Source of the DNA: Metridium senile
Taxonomy: Eukaryota > Cnidaria > Anthozoa > Actiniaria > Metridiidae
Assembly (NCBI GenBank): GCA_949775045.1
Contig: OX459104.1
Span: forward strand, 9,843,655 to 9,907,654
Length of the DNA: 64,000 nt
Reading direction: 5' to 3'
The position numbers and the translations under genes were made by a program. The notes under the pieces were generated by a model. The model was given only the letters and a program-made list of their open reading frames with translations, ran no database searches and was not told the origin of the DNA. This document shows, one piece after another, positions 1 through 12,999 of the stretch; within the stretch, counting starts at the first letter, position 1; every line of letters begins with the position of its first letter.

Positions 1-182
1 AATAAATATACAAAACATTTGAAATCCCTAGCAATAATCACCCTTTGGTTATCAAACGAACGTTGGTCTACTTTGACCAAAGGTCGGTAGCTAAGCTTGT
101 TTATCTCTTAAGGCTAAGTACCTAGCTAGATTCGCCCTTCGTAAAAGTAGATAAATAATCTACTTTAAAACAGCAGGTCGCG

Positions 183-1896
183 GGGAGTATCTAATTGTCG
201 CGTGTCGCGGGTCGCGGGTAGAAGTTGCGGGTAAAAGTCGCGGGTATGAAAAAAGTCGCGGGTAAAATTCGCGGGTATGAAAAAAGTCGCGGGTAAAAGT
301 CGCGGGTATGAAAAAGTCGCGGGTAAAAAAAGTATTATTTTTTCATTTTTATGCACTTGTTTTTATTATTATTATCATGAAAATCCATAAATGAATATTA
401 ACATCCATTATAAATCATATAAAATATTAACATAGCAAAAGATATGCATTTACAATGCCATATCTTGTTATTATTGTAGCATTGACACTAGAATCGTGAG
501 TCGTGAACCGTGAAATAACTCAGTAATATCTAATATGCAAAGCCTTACAGATTTTTTTCACCAAGAGTTACTCTAACTTAATATTTGTAAAATCAAAATA
601 ACATTAACGTTAACGTATGCAACCAAAAGCCTAGATAAAGTTAAGACCATGAGATTGGTAACCCTGCAATTCTTAAATTGTTTGCCTCGATATCGCTTAT
701 ACACGACTTTGCTGTTATTTTGCTAGGGGGCCTAAGATTTGTCCAGCTTGGAGTGTTCTTTACGCAGTTTGAGCTTGGACAAAAATAGAACATTGTTTGT
801 GTGACAAATAGAAATCAACTTCTCTGGTACGTGAGTATCAAGACGAAAAAAGGGAGTGACCCCCCGCTGTAGAGCGTGCAGAAAGGAGCTAAAGGTGGGG
901 TACATAACTGCGTCGGTAGAAGGCCTTTATGTTCCTTATGAACAACATTTTGTCACTCAAACAATGTTCTATTTTTGTCCAAGCTCAAACCGCGTAAAGA
1001 ACACTCCAAGCTGTACAAATCTTAGGCCCCCTAGCAAAATAACAGCAAAGTCGTGTATAAGCGATATCGAGGCAAACAATTTAAGAATTGCAGGGTTGCC
1101 AATCTCATTGTCTTAACTTTATCTAGGCTTTTGGTTGCATATGTTACAGCCAAACCTACAGAAGCGTTCCTATCGAGGTTGGAAGGCTCGATCTATTCTT
1201 CCAAACTTGATTTGAAATTTGTTTTGAAATTTGCATAAATGAATCGAGCCTTGTAAGTTTTAAAAACCGCCTCAAATCAAAACCTTACTTTCAATGTTTT
1301 TTTGGACAACAGAAACTTGATAAACGATCTAAACCTAGTCTTCTTACAGAAATATTGTTATAAATACTTACTAAAGTATTCTATTACAATAGCGCTAGCA
1401 TTATCAGTTATTAACCACAGATTGGAAGAATAAATCGAGCCTTTCAACCTCGATAGGAACGCTTCTGTAGGTTTGGCTGTAACGTTAATGTCATTTTGAT
1501 TTTACAAATATTTTAAGTTAGAGTAACTCTTGGTGAAAAAAATCAGTAAGGCTTTGCCGTATTAGATATTAGTTATTTACACGGTTCACGCCTCACGATT
1601 CTAGTGTCAATGCTACAATAATAACAAGATATGGCATTGTAAATGTAGATCTTTTGCTATGTGGCATGTTAATATTTTATTTGATCTAAATAATTTTGTA
1701 CAAGAATTGCATGTTTTCATTAACAAAGTAAGTTTTAATGGATGTTAATATTCTTTTATGGATTTTCATGATAATAATAATAAAAACAAGTGCATAAAAA
1801 TGAAAAAATAATACTTTTTTTACCCGCGACTTTTTTCATACCCGCGACTTTTACCCGCGGCAATTACCCGCGACCCGCGACAATTAGATACTCCCC
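183..1896. mobile_element. hAT-like fold-back element with nested palindromes
   Basis: The ends are GGGAGTATCTAATTGTCGCG and its inverse ending CTCCCC, flanked by an 8-bp direct repeat AGGTCGCG (175-182 and 1897-1904). Both arms (about 183-620 and 1480-1896) carry short tandem units of 'gtcgcgggtaaaa' or 'gtcgcgggtatgaaaaaa'. Inside are two further palindromes: about 560-850 against 940-1130, and about 1131-1230 against 1400-1490. No transposase is visible. An 8-bp duplication suggests hAT, but the flanking GGTCGCG also resembles the internal repeat unit, so the duplication could be coincidental. Confidence 0.6.
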
Positions 1897-3779
1897 AGGT
1901 CGCGATACAACGAATATCGCTGTAACCATAGAAAGATTTCACATAACCATGATAAGCATGCTAATGAGTTCTATATTATGTGAAATCGTTCCGATGTGAT
2001 ACGCCAATTTCATGAAAGGAGAGACATAAAGATAATACCGTGTGCTAAAAGACTACTTATTGAGTCGTATATTTCACACCTGTTTAATTTTTGGAGAGTT
2101 TTATATACAAACATGTATCATTTGTAAATTATTCGTATGTATTTTTTTTTAAATTTGGTGTACTACAGCTATAATTAACCAGGAATTAGAAGTTAGAAGA
2201 CCCTTAAGATATATCGTTTTTGCGAGGTATTGTGAGCACAATTATCAGAATGTCTTTATCACTCACTTTGTAGTTGGTGCTGACCATTGAATTCCATTCT
2301 TAGGATAGTTGTACATAGCAAAAGACACACTACCGTCAGATATAAGAACAGCTTGGAAAGTGTTTGTCTAAAAGAAGGAGAGCAAAAACAATTAAAGGGT
2401 AAGAATATGTGCCTGCATCTCAAATACTAGCATCTTTAGACTTTCTGTTGTAGGTCTATCTGTCTTTGCACACAAAAATCAACTTCCACCACAAAGAGCT
2501 CTTAACCATACGGACCCTTTCTCTTTAATTCTGGGAGCACTTAAGAGTCAATGTCTGTAATGGTCGAGAATCGCCGGACAGCAGTGAAAAAATGAAATTG
2601 CTCATATTATGCCTAAATAACTTTTGTGGTAAGACATTTTCAGAAATCCAACTCTTAGTCCTGGGCGCCTTTTATTTTTCGAGAAATCGCTGAAAGTTGA
2701 TTTTGGGGTCCTGACGGGCTTGGGCACCCTGTGTTGAAAAGGAAAATGTAAGGTTTTCTCGGCGCTCGTACGGCTTTGCGTTTGATTTTATCTCAACTAT
2801 TCTTTTTATTTAGCAAAGATACATTATTCCTTATCAATTTAATGTAAAAATTGTTTTGATAATGCACGTTTTGAATAAATTACGGAATTTTCAATTGACA
2901 CTACTTTGACGTCTGCAATACTTCGCTATTTTTGCTTATTTTCAATGTGCCTAAATCGGTCGTGGTACATGCACCAGAACTAAAAAAATACCACTGTGCT
3001 ATAGCCTAACCCTTCTAGAATAACATATCAAAAAGGTATTGGCGGCACGCTAAACCTCGTTTCCTGAGAGAACCAAATGTGTTGGCCTTTTTCACTCAAG
3101 TAAGCGTTAGACTTACACAAAGCACAGTGTATATGTCAACAACTTTTACTTTCGCTTTTTTTTTTTAGCTAAAATCAACTTAAAACAAGCACATTTCTCA
3201 TGATATGAGTTTAGAATGGTATTTTATAGCTTTTTGACCTGGATTATTGCACAAATCTATCATCGGTTGAGATTATGTGGTCACGCAAAGACGATTTACA
3301 GCAGACTATATTTAGACTGTCTAGGCCATCGTGACAAAGCGTGTTTTTTGTTGTTTCCAAAGAAATAAACTACAAAAACGTTTCCATTTAAAGAATGCAT
3401 ATCAATATAACAAATATAACAACTACATTTCCCATACTTTGCGTTAGAATGACATTTTGTATATGTTTGACCTCAATTAGTATGACAATTATTTCGTTAT
3501 TCTGTCAGTTAAACTTCGGTCTTCTTCGCAGACGTAGTCAATTTTACCAAACGTTTACATTGCTTTTAAAACCATCACAGAACCATAACGTTCAACTGTT
3601 TGTATTTAATGATATTAATATATGTAATGTACATAAATCAATATTTACATATTTAAAGTTTATAAATGCAACTGGTTACGTACTTTATGACATGTGTAGA
3701 AAATATTAGATATTTCAGCGTGTATTGAATTGCGTTGACTGTCTCTGGTACACAGATAAAAAGGTAACAACATATTTAA

Positions 3780-4370
3780 GTGATAAAAATACCAACTAAA
3801 GGTTTATAACTATTTACAACTAGCTGGCAAAAACCAACCTCTATCGGAAATACATATGAAAACGAGTGTACGTACGTACCGCGTAGTGCCCGGATTGCGT
3901 GACTATATCTTATTGATATCGTAACACGTTTAACCCAATATCTAGGTTAAAGACATCACTTAACGGAACATAAACAAATTCGGGATATATACAACTATTT
4001 ACAACTAGCTGTTTACAAAATACTAGCCTCCTCCGCAGGCATCTTTTAGGCAGAAGAAACGAAGAAAAAGAAAAAACACGACGCGGGCTTCCTGTGGCAT
4101 ATGGCAAAAAATGACTAGGCTTCGTCGTCCTCGAATTTTCAACATAGGAACCCTAAACTCACTCTCGGACTCAGGAGTTGCCTGCGGAGAAGGCTAGCAA
4201 AAACCAACCTCTATTGAAAATACATATGAAAAATAGTGCACGTAGTGATTGCGTGACTATATCTTATTGATATCGTAACACGCGTAACCCAACATCTAGG
4301 TTAAATACATCACTTAACGGAACATATTAAAGCACATTCGGGATATATACAACTGTTCTAACTCCCAAAT
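3780..4370. repeat. Direct repeat pair of about 170 bp
   Basis: The stretch from 'ccaacctctatcggaaatac' to 'attcgggatatatacaact' at about 3833-3993 recurs at about 4205-4352 with 'gcgtgactatatcttattga' conserved. Between the copies the plus strand is rich in AAG/GAA. No gene seen. Confidence 0.6.
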
Positions 4371-4698
4371 ACGAATCTGCAATCTGCAAATGTATGATAA
4401 ACAGTCAGTGTCATTAACGTTGTCCACCAAAAATAAATTAACATAAAAATAAGAAATGTCACGTGATGTGAAATGAGTTCGCTCTATTTAGATGCTCGAT
4501 ACAGTAGCATTACTGTGAACATATATAGATATCATAATTCCAATACTCGATCCATAACACTGTTATTACTCATTAAACCGTTAACAATTGAAATTTCCAC
4601 TTCTAAAAATGTATTTATTTATTATATATAAATTTATATATTTTGCATGGACAACATTGTTGACATTGACTGCATGTGCCATAACAGTTTAGAACAAA

Positions 4699-6065
4699 GC
4701 TAAGGGAAGGTACGTTTATTATTGGGGGGGGGGGGGGGGGGGGGGGGGAGGGCTGGAGCCTCAGAGGGGAGGGTCAATAGTCAAATTTATAAGCTGAAGG
4801 GGAGGGCCACACATTTCATTTGAAGTTAATCTAGGGGAGGGCTATCCTTTTAAGTTACTCATTTTAATTTTGATCACATTTGTGTTCTTTTATTTTAAGT
4901 ATGAAACAATATATTATCTCAACCTTGATAAATAAATTGTAATTTCAATATGTTTAGTGTATTTGATATGTATCGATCTATCTACGAGTTTATTAGTCAC
5001 ATGTCAATTTGAGCCCACGAGACAAAGTTGTCCTGCATGACTCTGGTTCTTTTGCGTCCATAGCGTGAGGAGGTAGCATCAGGTGGGGCCTCTGTTACTT
5101 CATGACAGGAACTGCCAACTGAGGAGTCTTTTTAATAAATATATATGTAATTCTTAAGTGCTTATGTAGAAGTGTTTGCGTATGTTGTAGGTGGTGTTCT
5201 TTTTAAGAAATATATATATAATTTTTAAATGCTTATGTAGAAGTGTTTCTTTAGGTTGTAGGTGGTGTAAGTCCCGGTTTAATGCGAGAAATATCTGGTG
5301 TTATTTTAAGAAATATACATTGAGTTCATAAGTTTTTAATGCAAGAGCGATGTGTATGAACCGACTATAAGTGTGGAACAAATGGTGGTATGATAAAGTT
5401 AAAGGAAATTAATAAAAGAAAAGTACATAAAAATGTGAAAATAAAATGTAAAAATAATGTGAAAATAACAGCAATTATAAACAACAATATGTATAGAAGA
5501 AGGCACAAAGTGAACTCGAGCTGTGTGGAAATACGTGACTGCCTCGAGGTAGTATAAACTACTGAAGTACGAACTACTGTAGTAATTTTTCATTCACGGG
5601 TTAAATAAAAACACTATAAAACAAGGGAATACTATAGATATTACAAATTATTTGTGTATTAAAGTATGAATTTATATAAGTTTAAACACAATAACATGCG
5701 CTCAGACTCAACAAGTTGTGAATTACCGTTCGACATAGTTTATGTGTTGTATTCATTCTCAATCAAATACTACTTCAATGACATATAAAATTCAAATGAG
5801 TTTTGCAGTTTTTGTTTATTTGATAGAAGATGTTACTTATTTTTAATAATAAATTTAATAAACGGCTGAGAGAAAAATTCATTTGTGTAGATATATAAAA
5901 CCTGAGTGTGGCCATGGGGGGAGGGCCATGGGTATTCTAAGTATACTTGATGGGGAGGGTCATGAGTTTAGTTTTGGAATCGCTTGGGAGGGTCAAACGT
6001 TTTTTTGGAAAAATTACTCTGAATTCTCCAGCCCTCCCCCCCCGATAATAAACGTACCTTCCCTA
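4699..6065. mobile_element. MITE-like element with G/C-run termini
   Basis: Inverted ends TAAGGGAAGGTACGTTTATT and the complementary 'aataaacgtaccttcccta' are flanked by a 7-bp direct repeat AACAAAG (4692-4698 and 6066-6072). Next to the left end is a run of about 26 G (4724-4749); the right end has a shorter C run. Sub-terminal 'ggagggcc' units occur on both sides. Tandem AT-rich 80-bp units lie at about 5130-5275. No coding capacity seen. Confidence 0.6.
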
Positions 6066-6680
6066 AACAAAGAATGAAGGAGAACATAGCAAATAAGGAA
6101 AGAATGAAAGAAAGACAACAAAAATAAAAAAGAAAGGCAAAATGGAAAGTAAATGAAAAGGAAACAAAAATAATAAGGAACAAAAATGATCTAAATAGAT
6201 AAGGGCTGACCTGAATCGTTATATATATACACACTTGTTTCAAAAGTCGTTGCGTAATTGAAATCATTTGAAAAACATCTTTGTCGCAGTTTCCAAGAGT
6301 CGTACTGATTCGGTGATGGTTGCATTGTATGAACTGGGTCCACACAGACCACGTAACCTACTAAAGCAGCATAGTTGCAGGAACTCATGCTAAGTATTCG
6401 ATTTAGGTACTGAATAACATGCCGTTTGCTTCAATGTTTGAAAAAAAAACCCTCATTTTAACAACGTTTATCCATCTTGCAGCATCATGATAAATTATAG
6501 GTCATCAATTGCTTTTGAACCAAATAACACTAAACGTTAACGTTTATCCAGCTTGCTATATGACAAAATGTCAGTCAAATACTGCGTAAAGAAAACATCG
6601 ATGTAATTTATATAAGTACCGCCAAGAAGACTTTCAATCACTACAACATAACAAACGACGGAACAAAAACAAAAAAATAA

Positions 6681-8024
6681 GGGTGTCGGGAAAACACGGA
6701 TACGGACCGTCCGTCGGCGGACCAACGGACCAACGGACCGACGGACCGGTCCGTCGAAGGACCATTTGGGAAAACGCGGACCAAAAAAAAAAAAATAATT
6801 AAATAAATAAAAATAAATAAATAAAGATACAAAAAAAAAAATGAAAAGGTAGATAAAACGGTAAAAAAAACTTCCAAATTTTTATAAAATGTTTCTTTAC
6901 CCGAAAAAAATCAATAATTCAGAAGAATTAACCTATTAGTGAGTGTCCCACTGTGTTTCTCGATGCGACTCGAGGAATCGGGATACGTGAATTATACTGA
7001 GAGACGTTTTCTGAGATTTTTTTCTCTTAAACTGCAACAATCGAAACGACAAGCTAGTTCACAAGCTGCCTGCAAACAGAGTACGAATCTTGTGATGTCG
7101 AATGTGCATAATGTCAGTCATCACTTGATAAGACACGCACGTCCCTCTCTCAGTACATAAGCCTTAAAATAAGAATATTGATCGATTAAATATTGATTAC
7201 TCGACGAATTTGATAACACATTCAAGATGCTGAGATCAATGGATTTTAACAAGCGATCATTATAGTAGCCCATTCATTGCTCAAAGTGAAGCTGGCCTGA
7301 GATTCGTAGCCTCAGATTCACAGTTATTTCATGGTGGGAGGTCAACAAGGTCAGTTTATAAAAGCTGTTGATAACACAACTGATAAATGTAAAATAATTG
7401 CAAAACAGATATGTCGTTATTAATACTTGAGTTCAATTTATTAAATCCATTTAGGGAATGATAATCAAAACTAACAGCCTTTAAATTACTTCAGTTTAAC
7501 GCATTTATCTCTATCAAAATCGCAGCCTCAGATTCACGGGCTGTACTATGTTATAATAACTTTTATAATAACATATCAGAGAATAATTCTAGATTTATAA
7601 CTATTATCACCTCGAAATGGACACCGAACAATTGGCCAAGTTTAATACGCATGAAATCAAATACAAATCTAATCAGCGAATCTTATAAGTGTCTCAGTAT
7701 AATTCATGTATCCCGATTCCTCGAGTCGCATCGAGAAACACAGTGGGACACTCACTAATAGGTTAATTCTTCTGAATTATTGATTTTTTTCGGGTAAATA
7801 ATTTTTTTTTTTTTATTTTATAAATATTTGGAAGTTTTTTTTACCGTTTTATCTACTTTTTCATTTTTTTTTTTTTGTATCTTATTTTTTTTATTTATTG
7901 AATTATGTTTTTTTTGGTCCGCGTTTTCCCAAATGGTCCGTCGACGGACCGGTCCGTCGGTCCGCCGGTCCGTTGGTCCGTTGGTCTGCCGACGGAAGGT
8001 CCGTATCCTCTTTTCCCGACACCC
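6681..8024. mobile_element. Fold-back element with GGTCCGTCGG arrays
   Basis: The ends GGGTGTCGGGAAAA and TTTTCCCGACACCC face inward, followed on each side by short tandem 'ggaccgacggacc'-type repeats and A- or T-rich tracts (6700-6850 and 7800-8010). No clear target duplication. Sequence just right of it (8025-8460) is an inverted copy of internal 6885-7305, so an older palindrome was rearranged or this element inserted into one arm. Confidence 0.5.
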
Positions 8025-8460
8025 GGCCAGCTTCACTTTGGGCAATAAATGGGCTACTATAATGATCGCTTGTTAAAATCCATTGATCTCAGCATCTTGA
8101 ATGTGTTATCAAATTCGTTGAGTAATCAATATTCAATCGATCAATATTCTTATTTTAAGGCTTATGTACTGAGAGAGGGACGTGCGTGTCTTATCAAGTG
8201 ATGACTGACATTATACACATTCGACATCACAAGATGATTCGTACTCTGTTTGCAGGCAGCTTGTGAACTAGCTTGTCGTTTCGATTGTTGCAGTTTAAGA
8301 GAAAAAAATCTCAGAAAAAGTCTCTCAGTATAATTAGAGTATCCCGATTCCTCGAGTCGCATCGAGAAACACAGTGGGACACTCACTAATAGGTTAATTC
8401 TTCTGAATTATTGATTTTTTTCGGGTAAAGAAACATTTTATAAATATTTGGAAGTTTTTT
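6885..8460. repeat. Three-copy inverted repeat around the GGTGTCGGG element
   Basis: A block beginning 'ctttacccgaaaaaaatcaa' and including 'gagtgtcccactgtgtttct' occurs at 6895-7020 on the plus strand and twice inverted, at about 7686-7800 and 8290-8430. Longer arms 6885-7305 and 8025-8440 pair with each other. Open frames here are repeat shadows. Confidence 0.6.
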
Positions 8461-8764
8461 TTACCGTTTTATCTACTTTTTAATTTTAATTTTTTTTTTT
8501 GTATCTTTATTTTTTTGTATCTTTATTTCTTTAATTTTTTTTTTTATTTCTTTTTTTTTTCTTTGGTGCGCGTAAAATAAATAAAAAATTGACCAGCTTG
8601 CAAACTTGCTACCAGCCGTCGGCCTACCCAAGATCAGGCAAACCTGTCAAATCTCATTTCACATGAAACAGTATAAGATTTGTGTACCACCGGCCGATAT
8701 ACACACAGACTGCCGACAACGCAGACTATTAAATCATTGCAATCCCTCGACATTCGTGAGACTA

Positions 8765-8973
8765 AAGGCCCGTTCAAACGGCTTCAACATTTGCTTCAAC
8801 ACATTGGTTCAATTTTGTTAAATGCTGTAGAAGGGTTGTTGCAATTGAACGATGTTGAACCAGTTCAAGGTAGGGGATAAACGGTTTCAACTGAATGACA
8901 ATGTTGAAATAGGGTACAATTCAACAATCGAACGGATGTTGAAGCAAATGTCGAAGCCGTTTGCCCGGGCCTT
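8765..8973. mobile_element. Small hairpin MITE (about 209 bp)
   Basis: The ends AAGGCCCGTTCAAACGGCTT and the inverse 'aagccgtttgcccgggcctt' pair, with 'caacatttgcttcaaca' continuing the stem. Related sequence occurs beside leader exon C (49908-49958) and at about 51224-51290. Confidence 0.6.
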
Positions 8974-10030
8974 ATTGAATACAGAATTATCCACGATTTT
9001 AATATCATTTTAATTTGTGTTCGGATAAATCTAAAATTGTCAACAATAATTGTAGTCCCACTGTCTTGTAGTGCGAACACAACGAACTATACAACTAATA
9101 TATGTCAATTTTTGTCGGGCCGTAAAATGTATTTTCTATCAAAGGAAATGTACTTAATTTCACATTCTATCATCAGAAATTGCAAAAAGAGAGACTTTGC
9201 TAGCAGGGAAATACAACAGTCACGTAAGACACACGCTTTGTCACGATGGCCTAGACAGTCTAAATATAGCTTGCTGTGAATAGTCTTTGCGTGACCACAT
9301 AATCTCAACCGATGATAGATTTGTGCAATAATCCAGGTCAAAAAGCTATAAAATACCATTCTAAACTCATATCATGAGAAATGTGCTTGTTTTAAGTTGA
9401 TTTTAGCTAAAAAAAAAGAGAAAGTAAAAGTTGTTGACATATACACTGTGCTTTGTGTAACGCTTACTTAAGTGAAAAAGGTCGACACATTTGGTTCTCT
9501 CAGGAAACGAGGTTTAGCGTGCATGCCGCCAATACCTTTTTGATATGTTATTCTAGAATGGTTAAGTTATAGCACAGTGGTATTTTTTTAGTTCTGGTGC
9601 ATGTACCACGACCGATTTAGGCACATTGAAAATAAGCAAAAATAGCGAAGTTTTGCAGACGTCAAAGTAGTGTCAATTGAGAATTCCGTAATTTATTCAA
9701 AACGTGCATTATCAAAATAATGTTTACATTAAATTGATAAGGAATAATGTATTTTTGCTAAATAAAAAGAATAGTTGAGATAAAATCAAACGCAAAGCCG
9801 TACGAGCGCCGAGAAAACCTTACATTTTCCTTTTCAACACAGGGTGCCCAAGCCCGTCAGGACCCCAAAATCAACTTTTAGCGATTTCTCGAAAAATAAA
9901 AGGCGCCCAGGACTAAGAGTTGGATTTCTGAAAATGTCTTACCACAAAAGTTATTTAGGCATAATATGAGCAATTTCATTTTTTCACTGCTGTCCGGCGA
10001 TTCTCGACCATTACAGACATCGACTCTTAA

Positions 10031-10470
10031 GCTATGACCATTAAATTGTCATGTACATAAAACAAACTACCACATCCAGTTTTGACTTGTGGAGAAAAAA
10101 TGTGACGTCATAATAGCGTCATTCACTCGTTTTTCATCGATTTTTAAATGCAACAATTTTTTGTTAATTATTTGAAAAATAAATTTCGTCATAGTGACGT
10201 CATATATGTGATGTAACATCTTGGATTTCCTTTCATTGATTTTTATATTTTCTTTTATAAGTTGAAAGGGGCAGAATGTAAGAAATACATGTTACAAATA
10301 CATGTTTTCTATATGAAAATGGAGTTTAGAGGCGATATTTATAAATTCTAACTTTAGTTTTAGATCAACCGTTATTGTGGGCATAATTTTCTTACCCCTC
10401 CCCCCAAAAAAATATAATACGAATAAAGGCAAGCTCCGATAGCGAGAAAATACACAACAAGTGAAATTAT
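10031..10470. other. Intergenic, nothing recognised
   Basis: AT-rich sequence between element 1 and the next fold-back cluster. Contains 'tgacgtcat' and related 'gtgacgtcata' motifs, but no reading frame, splice pair or repeat family is recognised. Confidence 0.4.
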
Positions 10471-12800
10471 AACATAGATGGTATATAACGCACGCTGTGA
10501 TTGGTTAGCATCTATGAACTAGCTTTGGATATACCATAGATTTTTGCTCACGTCAATTTTCATGTCAACGAGAAAAAAAAGAATCTATTTTCACCCGGCG
10601 TTTTTTTTCGTGTTTTACCCTTGTAAAAATGGATGGATTTCCTAATTTTTGCTACAAAATGAACTTTTGGACTCTCAATCAAGTTTAGTAACAAACCATC
10701 TATGAACTATCTCTTTTATAATAAACACAACGTATTTTTTCACACAAAGGTTTTTATATTTCAAATAAAGTTTGTTTAAAATATTGAGGCATCAAAATAA
10801 TGAAAGGAAAATGCTCAAATTGGCATAAACATATTGATCTAAAAGTACAGTCTCTAAAACAAACTCGACAATATCCAAAGAAAAACTGGCAGCCTTCACA
10901 TTAAGTTTGGTTTGAAAAACGTCCACTCGGAGTAAATAAATCAGACAGCATGATGAAGGAAACTAGCAATGCTACCGAGTTATCTCGTGTTTACACTAAC
11001 CATTCCTTGATGCTGGAGTCGCCAACAGACACATAATGGCTATCTCTGGCCAAAGATGTGTACAAAGCAACACTCGTCCATCGACTGCACAGCTTCATCA
11101 TTGCAGCGAAGTCCTTTCAAGACGCCTCGATCAAAGTTCGTCTTCATGCAGGTGTTATCGTTAGTCAGCCTTCCCCTCAACTTCCTCCAGTAGCAACGGC
11201 AGCTCAAAAGAATAATTGGCACCTTCATGAAGTCCAAGGAAGAGTTCCACAACATATCGACATTGGTTCCTTGTTCAACAACTGCTCCTTTGAAAAGTTT
11301 GAATTTGTCTTTATCCTCAGCTAGTAAATAACTCAGTTTTAGTTTGAAAACTTACACTTTTGACAATGTCGAGTTTGTTTTAGAGACTGGACTTTTAGAT
11401 GAATTTATTATATATTTGAGATACTACGCGCGTTGTGATTGGTCGAGCGCTGTGCTTTATAGGTGAACGGAGCACAGTTGTGACGACATCATCACGAATC
11501 TCTGTCACGCACCGAACTCGATTTCTAAATCAGGAAATATTGAGAATCAGCCTATTTTCACACAGAAATACAATCTATTGTTTATATTTAGAAGGTAAAG
11601 TGAAGTTTCAAAAGAAAAAAAACGTAAAATACAACCAAAAAGTGACCAAAAACAAATCGCAAAATATATAGGACTCAAAACCGGCCAAATATAAAATTAC
11701 ACCAAACTTGATGAGTTCAAGACTTCTACAAAAAGCATAGCTTTCCAAACGATCCCTAAATATTGCATTCTCTAACAAAAATAACTTTGAGCATGTTTTT
11801 GCTGAAAAAAATTAAGATTACTATCAGTTTCAGCAAACGGTTTGCTTGGGACGAACAGTTGGTGAAAATTTGTCAAAAGGACTGAAAAACGGCATAAATT
11901 TAAAACACATATGCTCCATGAGAACAAACTGGCATTTATTACAATTTTTTACTTACAGAAAAGTGATTTCCATTCATCGTTTATCCATAAAAACTTGTTT
12001 TTATCGGCCTTTTGCAGTCCCTTTTGCATAGATTGAATTTCATTCGCACAAGTGTAGCGTGGCGTGACAGTGTTATAGGAGACCGAAATAGGAAACCAAG
12101 ACGGTAACCAATCAGCGCTCGAGAACTCACATGAATGTTAGAAGGGAGAATTTTGAACAAGAATCAGTAACTTAATCGATAAAAAACGTGAAATTAAAGT
12201 GATTTAAGCTTAAAATAAATGAGCAAATATATAATAAAACAAATAGAACAGTCTTTTCCGTGCTCTGTTCAGTTATAAAGCACTCAGAAAGTGAAGAGAG
12301 CACTCAAGAAGTGAGGAGAAGCACTCGCTTTCAGCTCGTGCTTCTCCCATCACTTCTTTCGTGCTCTCGTCACTTTCATCGTGCTTTATAACTGAACAGA
12401 GCACGGAAAAGACTGTTCTATTTGTTAAATGTTTAAGACAATTTGGGCATTTTCCTTTCATTATTTTGATGTAAAATGACTCTGCACTCGCTATTCATTG
12501 TGAATAGAATTGAAATATTTCTCAAACTGGAAACTTACCGAGTTTGTAAAACGCCAAGCGTGCGTAACTTTGGGAGAATTTGTCATTTGAACAGACTTTA
12601 TTTGAAATATTAAAACCTTTGTGTGTAGAAATACGTTGTCTATGTTATAAAAGAGATAGTTAATAGATAGCTGTGCGTATATCCAGTTCTACATGCACGC
12701 GGGAGGTTGCTAAGCACGAAAAATAGCGTAATGAGTGGCACGTCGCGAAGCGGAGTGCCACTCTAGCTATTTTGAGTGCTATCTATGAACTGTCTCTTTA
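10470..12800. repeat. Nested fold-back cluster
   Basis: Several inverted pairs: about 10690-10745 against 12610-12665 ('ctatctcttttataa'); 10845-10880 against 11360-11400 ('gtctctaaaacaaactcgac'); 11430-11470 against 12045-12120 ('attggtcgagcgctg'). The motif 'catgcacgcgggaggttgct' at 12690-12720 recurs inverted inside the Polinton at 46425-46455. No gene is supported; open frames here do not resemble known proteins. Confidence 0.5.
12237..12429. mobile_element. Hairpin MITE, nearly perfect
   Basis: About 48 bases from 'aacaaatagaacagtctttt' to 'ttcagttataaagcac' pair with their inverse at about 12379-12429. The loop carries 'agtgaggagaagcactcgct' against 'gtgcttctcccatcactt'. Almost the whole element folds on itself. 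Confidence 0.7.
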
Positions 12801-12835
12801 CAATACAATACTCATCTTTTCAAATTAGCTTATTC

Positions 12836-12963
12836 TTTGTAATTACGTCTTTTTGTTACTGTTGTTGTTGTTTGTAACAATCAATGTATAGCGCTTAGAA
12901 CAGATTTGTATTTGCGCTTTATAAATAAAAATTATTATTATTAATTATTATTATTATTATTTT
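12836..12963 (+). mobile_element. LINE/SINE 3' tail
   Basis: The sequence 'atgtatagcgcttagaac...tttgcgctttataaataaa' followed by an ATT repeat is the usual 3' end of L2/CR1-like retroposons in marine invertebrates. Only the tail is present. Confidence 0.55.
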
Positions 12964-12999
12964 AACGTGAAAAAACTCACCATTTTTTAATTTTTTCAA

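Larger units (their letters stand above)
2545..10026. mobile_element. TTAA-flanked long-TIR element 1 (with nested insertions)
   Basis: TTAA at 2541-2544 and 10027-10030 flanks inverted ends starting GAGTCAATGTCTGTAATGG (right arm GAGTCGATGTCTGTAATGG). The arms run about 2545-3350 and 9240-10026 and are nearly identical. TTAA duplication is the mark of piggyBac-type transposition; no transposase is recognisable. The inner 6 kb is mostly later insertions: MITE 4699-6065, fold-back 6681-8460 and MITE 8765-8973. Confidence 0.7.
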
